A stretch of 64,000 nt of DNA from Lysobacter arvi (lineage in GTDB: Bacteria > Pseudomonadota > Gammaproteobacteria > Xanthomonadales > Xanthomonadaceae): NCBI GenBank assembly GCA_031216755.1, contig JARUHG010000002.1, forward strand, positions 186,001-250,000, written 5' to 3'. Each line of letters starts with the position of its first letter. The first letter of the stretch is position 1. Positions 62,233 to 64,000 of the stretch are shown one piece after another. The notes beneath the pieces were generated by a model. That model worked only from the letters and a program-made list of their open reading frames with translations, was not told where the DNA came from and searched no databases. The position numbers were made by a program, and so were the translations under genes.

Positions 62233-62750
62233 ACACGAACCACTCCGACAACACCCCCCGCGACGAGTTGCCCGACGCGCTGCGCTGGCAGCTCCGGGCG
62301 ATGCGCCGCGACCAGGAACCCGAACGCGACCTGTGGGCCGGCATCGCCGAGCGCATCCAGGCGCAGCCTCGACAGGCCGAGCCGCCGCGACGCCGCTGGA
62401 TCGCGCCGGTGGCGATGGCCGCGACGCTGGTGTTCGCCGTCGGCCTCGTCGGCCTGTGGCGCATCGGCGGCCAGGTCCCTGTGGGGCCGGGTGCCGGTCC
62501 GGCCCAGGGCGAAACCCTGGTGCAGCTGGAAGCCCAGGGCATGACCCGCCAGTACCAGGCCGCGATGATCGAAGTCGGCCCCGGACGTCCGCCCGCGGAA
62601 CTGCAGCCGGCCTTCGACGAACTCGACCGCAATGCCGCGCTGATCCTCGATGCGCTGGCGCACGATCCGGACTCGCGCCTGCTGCTGGAGCAGCTGCGCA
62701 AGACGTACGCGCGCCGACTCGCCCTTGCGCAACGCGTCGCGTACGCCTGA
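62229..62750 (+). CDS. Putative anti-sigma factor (single membrane helix)
   Basis: The 173-residue protein has a short cytoplasmic N-terminal part (about 54 residues, ALRWQLRAMRRDQEPERDLWAGIAERI), one membrane helix IAPVAMAATLVFAVGLVGLW (about 58-77), and a periplasmic part with a helical region FDELDRNAALILDALAHDPDSRLLLEQL. No zinc motif. Start overlaps the sigma-factor stop. Confidence 0.75.
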   Translation: MNTNHSDNTPRDELPDALRWQLRAMRRDQEPERDLWAGIAERIQAQPRQAEPPRRRWIAPVAMAATLVFAVGLVGLWRIGGQVPVGPGAGPAQGETLVQLEAQGMTRQYQAAMIEVGPGRPPAELQPAFDELDRNAALILDALAHDPDSRLLLEQLRKTYARRLALAQRVAYA

Positions 62751-62823
62751 CGGTGTTCCTCACGTGCCCGATCGCATTGCCTCCAACACCCAAGAACCGA
62801 AGCCTGATTCCCGGAGAACGTCC

Positions 62824-63738
62824 ATGACCCGCGCCCACATCCAACGCCTCGCATTCGGCCTGGCCCTGCTGACGGCGCACGGCGCCTTCGCCGCCACGCC
62901 GATCAACGAGACGCGTCCGCTGGACCCGCGTGGCCGGGTCGAGATCGAAAACGTGAAGGGCAGCGTCCAGGTGCGCGCCTGGGACAAGCCGGAAGTGAAG
63001 ATCGAAGGCAGCCTGGGCGAAGGCGTGGAGCGCCTGGAGATCGACGGCGACCGCGAGCACCTGAGCATCCGCGTGAAGTATCCGAACCGCAGCGGGATGG
63101 GCGTGCTCGGCGGCGACAAGAGCGAGCCGACCGACCTGCGCCTGATGGTGCCGATCCGCGCCGATCTCGACGTCGATGTGGTGTCGGCCGACGTCAACGT
63201 CGAAGGCGTGGCGTCGAACGAGCTGTCCGTCGACTCGGTGAGCGGCGAGGTGACCGTCGCCGCCGCGCCGCGCGAAGCGGACTTCGACAGCGTCAGCGGC
63301 GATCTGATGCTCACCGTCAATTCCGGCCGCGTAAGCGCGGAAACCGTCAGCGGCGACCTCAACCTGCGCGGCCGCCTGGACGGCGAGATCCGCGTGGAAA
63401 CCGTGTCGGGCCGCGTCGACGTCACCACGCTCAACACGCGCGTGCAGAAGCTGTCGGGCTCCACGGTGTCGGGCGATATCCGCATCAACACCGCGCTGGC
63501 GAACAACGGCCGCGTCACGTTGGAAACCGTCAGCGGCGACCTGGACCTGACGCTGCCGAAGAGCCTGTCGGCGAACGTGCGGGGCGAGAGCTTCAGCGGC
63601 GATCTCGCCGCCCCGGGCGCGCAGATCAACCGGCCCAAGCACGGCCCGGGTTCCAGCTTCGATCACCGCTACGGCAATGGCGACGGCGATGTGTCGATCG
63701 AGAGTTTCTCCGGCGACGCCACGCTGCGGCTGGAGTGA
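62824..63738 (+). CDS. DUF4097-type exported beta-repeat protein
   Basis: The 304-residue product starts MTRAHIQRLAFGLALLTAHGAFA (signal peptide, about 1-23). The rest is a series of about nine 'VSGDL'-like strands spaced 18-21 residues apart (VSADV, VSGEV, VSGDL, VSGDL, VSGRV, VSGDI, VSGDL, FSGDL, FSGDA), which is the DUF4097 right-handed beta-helix/roll fold. No transmembrane or catalytic segment is visible. Being third after a sigma/anti-sigma pair and carrying a signal peptide, it is likely an envelope protein of that regulon. Confidence 0.87.
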   Translation: MTRAHIQRLAFGLALLTAHGAFAATPINETRPLDPRGRVEIENVKGSVQVRAWDKPEVKIEGSLGEGVERLEIDGDREHLSIRVKYPNRSGMGVLGGDKSEPTDLRLMVPIRADLDVDVVSADVNVEGVASNELSVDSVSGEVTVAAAPREADFDSVSGDLMLTVNSGRVSAETVSGDLNLRGRLDGEIRVETVSGRVDVTTLNTRVQKLSGSTVSGDIRINTALANNGRVTLETVSGDLDLTLPKSLSANVRGESFSGDLAAPGAQINRPKHGPGSSFDHRYGNGDGDVSIESFSGDATLRLE

Positions 63739-63762
63739 CGGTCGCATCCGTCATCCCATGCG

Positions 63763-63792
63763 AAGGGCCGCCCTGGGGCGGCCCTTTTGTTT
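63763..63792 (+). terminator. Terminator after the DUF4097 gene
   Basis: AAGGGCCGCC (63763-63772) pairs with GGCGGCCCTT (63777-63786), followed by TTGTTTG. Confidence 0.9.
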
Positions 63793-63972
63793 GCAGGCGT
63801 GTCGTATCGCGTCGGCGCTGACGGTGGTGCCAGGCGTCTCATGCGATGGTGGATCGACACAGCAGGAAGTTGCGCTTGTCAACCGCGCTGGGCAAGGGCA
63901 ATACGGCAAAAGGCAACCCGAAGTTGTACGGATTTCCCGTCCGCGAAAGATGCTTCCCCGACCGCCGGGATC

Positions 63973-64000
63973 TCAGCCGTTCTTCATGCCGAACCAGCAA
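63973..64000 (-). CDS. Possible 3' end of a minus-strand gene (window edge)
   Basis: The last 28 bases can be read on the minus strand as CWFGMKNG followed by a TGA stop (63973-63975). Only the C-terminal eight codons would be inside the window, so product and reality of the gene cannot be judged. Confidence 0.25.

Overview
This window is a chromosomal segment of a high-GC gammaproteobacterium. Gene content and order point to the Xanthomonadaceae/Lysobacteraceae, most likely a Lysobacter-like organism. Supporting signs are a ColR/ColS-type two-component system, a GDSL esterase autotransporter, a lysine-rich histone H1-like protein, GTP-dependent PEP carboxykinase, an OlsF-like ornithine-lipid synthase, a TonB-dependent receptor with a PepSY partner, and intergenic palindromic repeats. 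Taxonomy is inferred from family resemblance only. Nearly all of the window is ordinary core chromosome: no phage, integrase, transposase, plasmid backbone or CRISPR array was seen.

Layout. 1-8.2 kb: a degenerate GGDEF/EAL protein (cut by the window start), an M28 peptidase, mscL, an FAH-family hydrolase, small Rieske, hypothetical and MAPEG genes, an SLC13 permease and trmB. 8.4-9.8 kb: thiG and thiS separated by a 115-bp tandem repeat. 10-16 kb: autotransporter esterase, tRNA-Gly(CCC), a RimB-like/RimK pair, then colR-colS. 16-22.4 kb: ilvE, two tandem paralogous secreted proteins, and the activated-methyl-cycle genes metF, ahcY (behind an SAH riboswitch) and metK. 22.6-29 kb: an ornithine-lipid/LpxH-like pair, a YdjM-like membrane hydrolase, a methyltransferase and dusB. 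29-35 kb: Fur-controlled TonB receptor plus PepSY membrane protein, then ribokinase and a CNT nucleoside transporter. 35-38.5 kb: a diguanylate cyclase, a GDT1-type Mn exporter behind a yybP-ykoY riboswitch, an aldo/keto reductase, and hemP behind a Fur box.

38.5-45 kb: an ECF sigma/anti-sigma/PDZ module, SPFH-NfeD, and gcvT-gcvH. 45-47.4 kb: about 2 kb of mostly non-coding DNA around the histone H1-like gene, including a strong promoter-to-terminator unit that looks like an undescribed small RNA or attenuated leader. 47.4-56.5 kb: serine hydrolase, GMC oxidoreductase, MFS-like transporter, thioesterase-like protein, fadE and a divergent TetR gene. 56.6-63.7 kb: pckG followed closely by a 2-oxoglutarate oxygenase and two sulfotransferase-type genes, then a second ECF sigma/anti-sigma module with a DUF4097 beta-repeat protein.

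How genes work together. metK, ahcY and metF form the SAM/SAH recycling arm, with SAH sensed directly by the ahcY leader. The Mn riboswitch and GDT1 protein form a manganese export loop. Two Fur boxes mark iron/haem uptake genes. Two independent ECF modules each drive a cell-envelope-type third gene. The strongest candidates for undescribed biology are the pckG-linked oxygenase/sulfotransferase cluster, the transcript upstream of the H1-like gene, and the terminated leader with phased repeats upstream of colR. All coordinates were read by eye; no database search or folding program was run.
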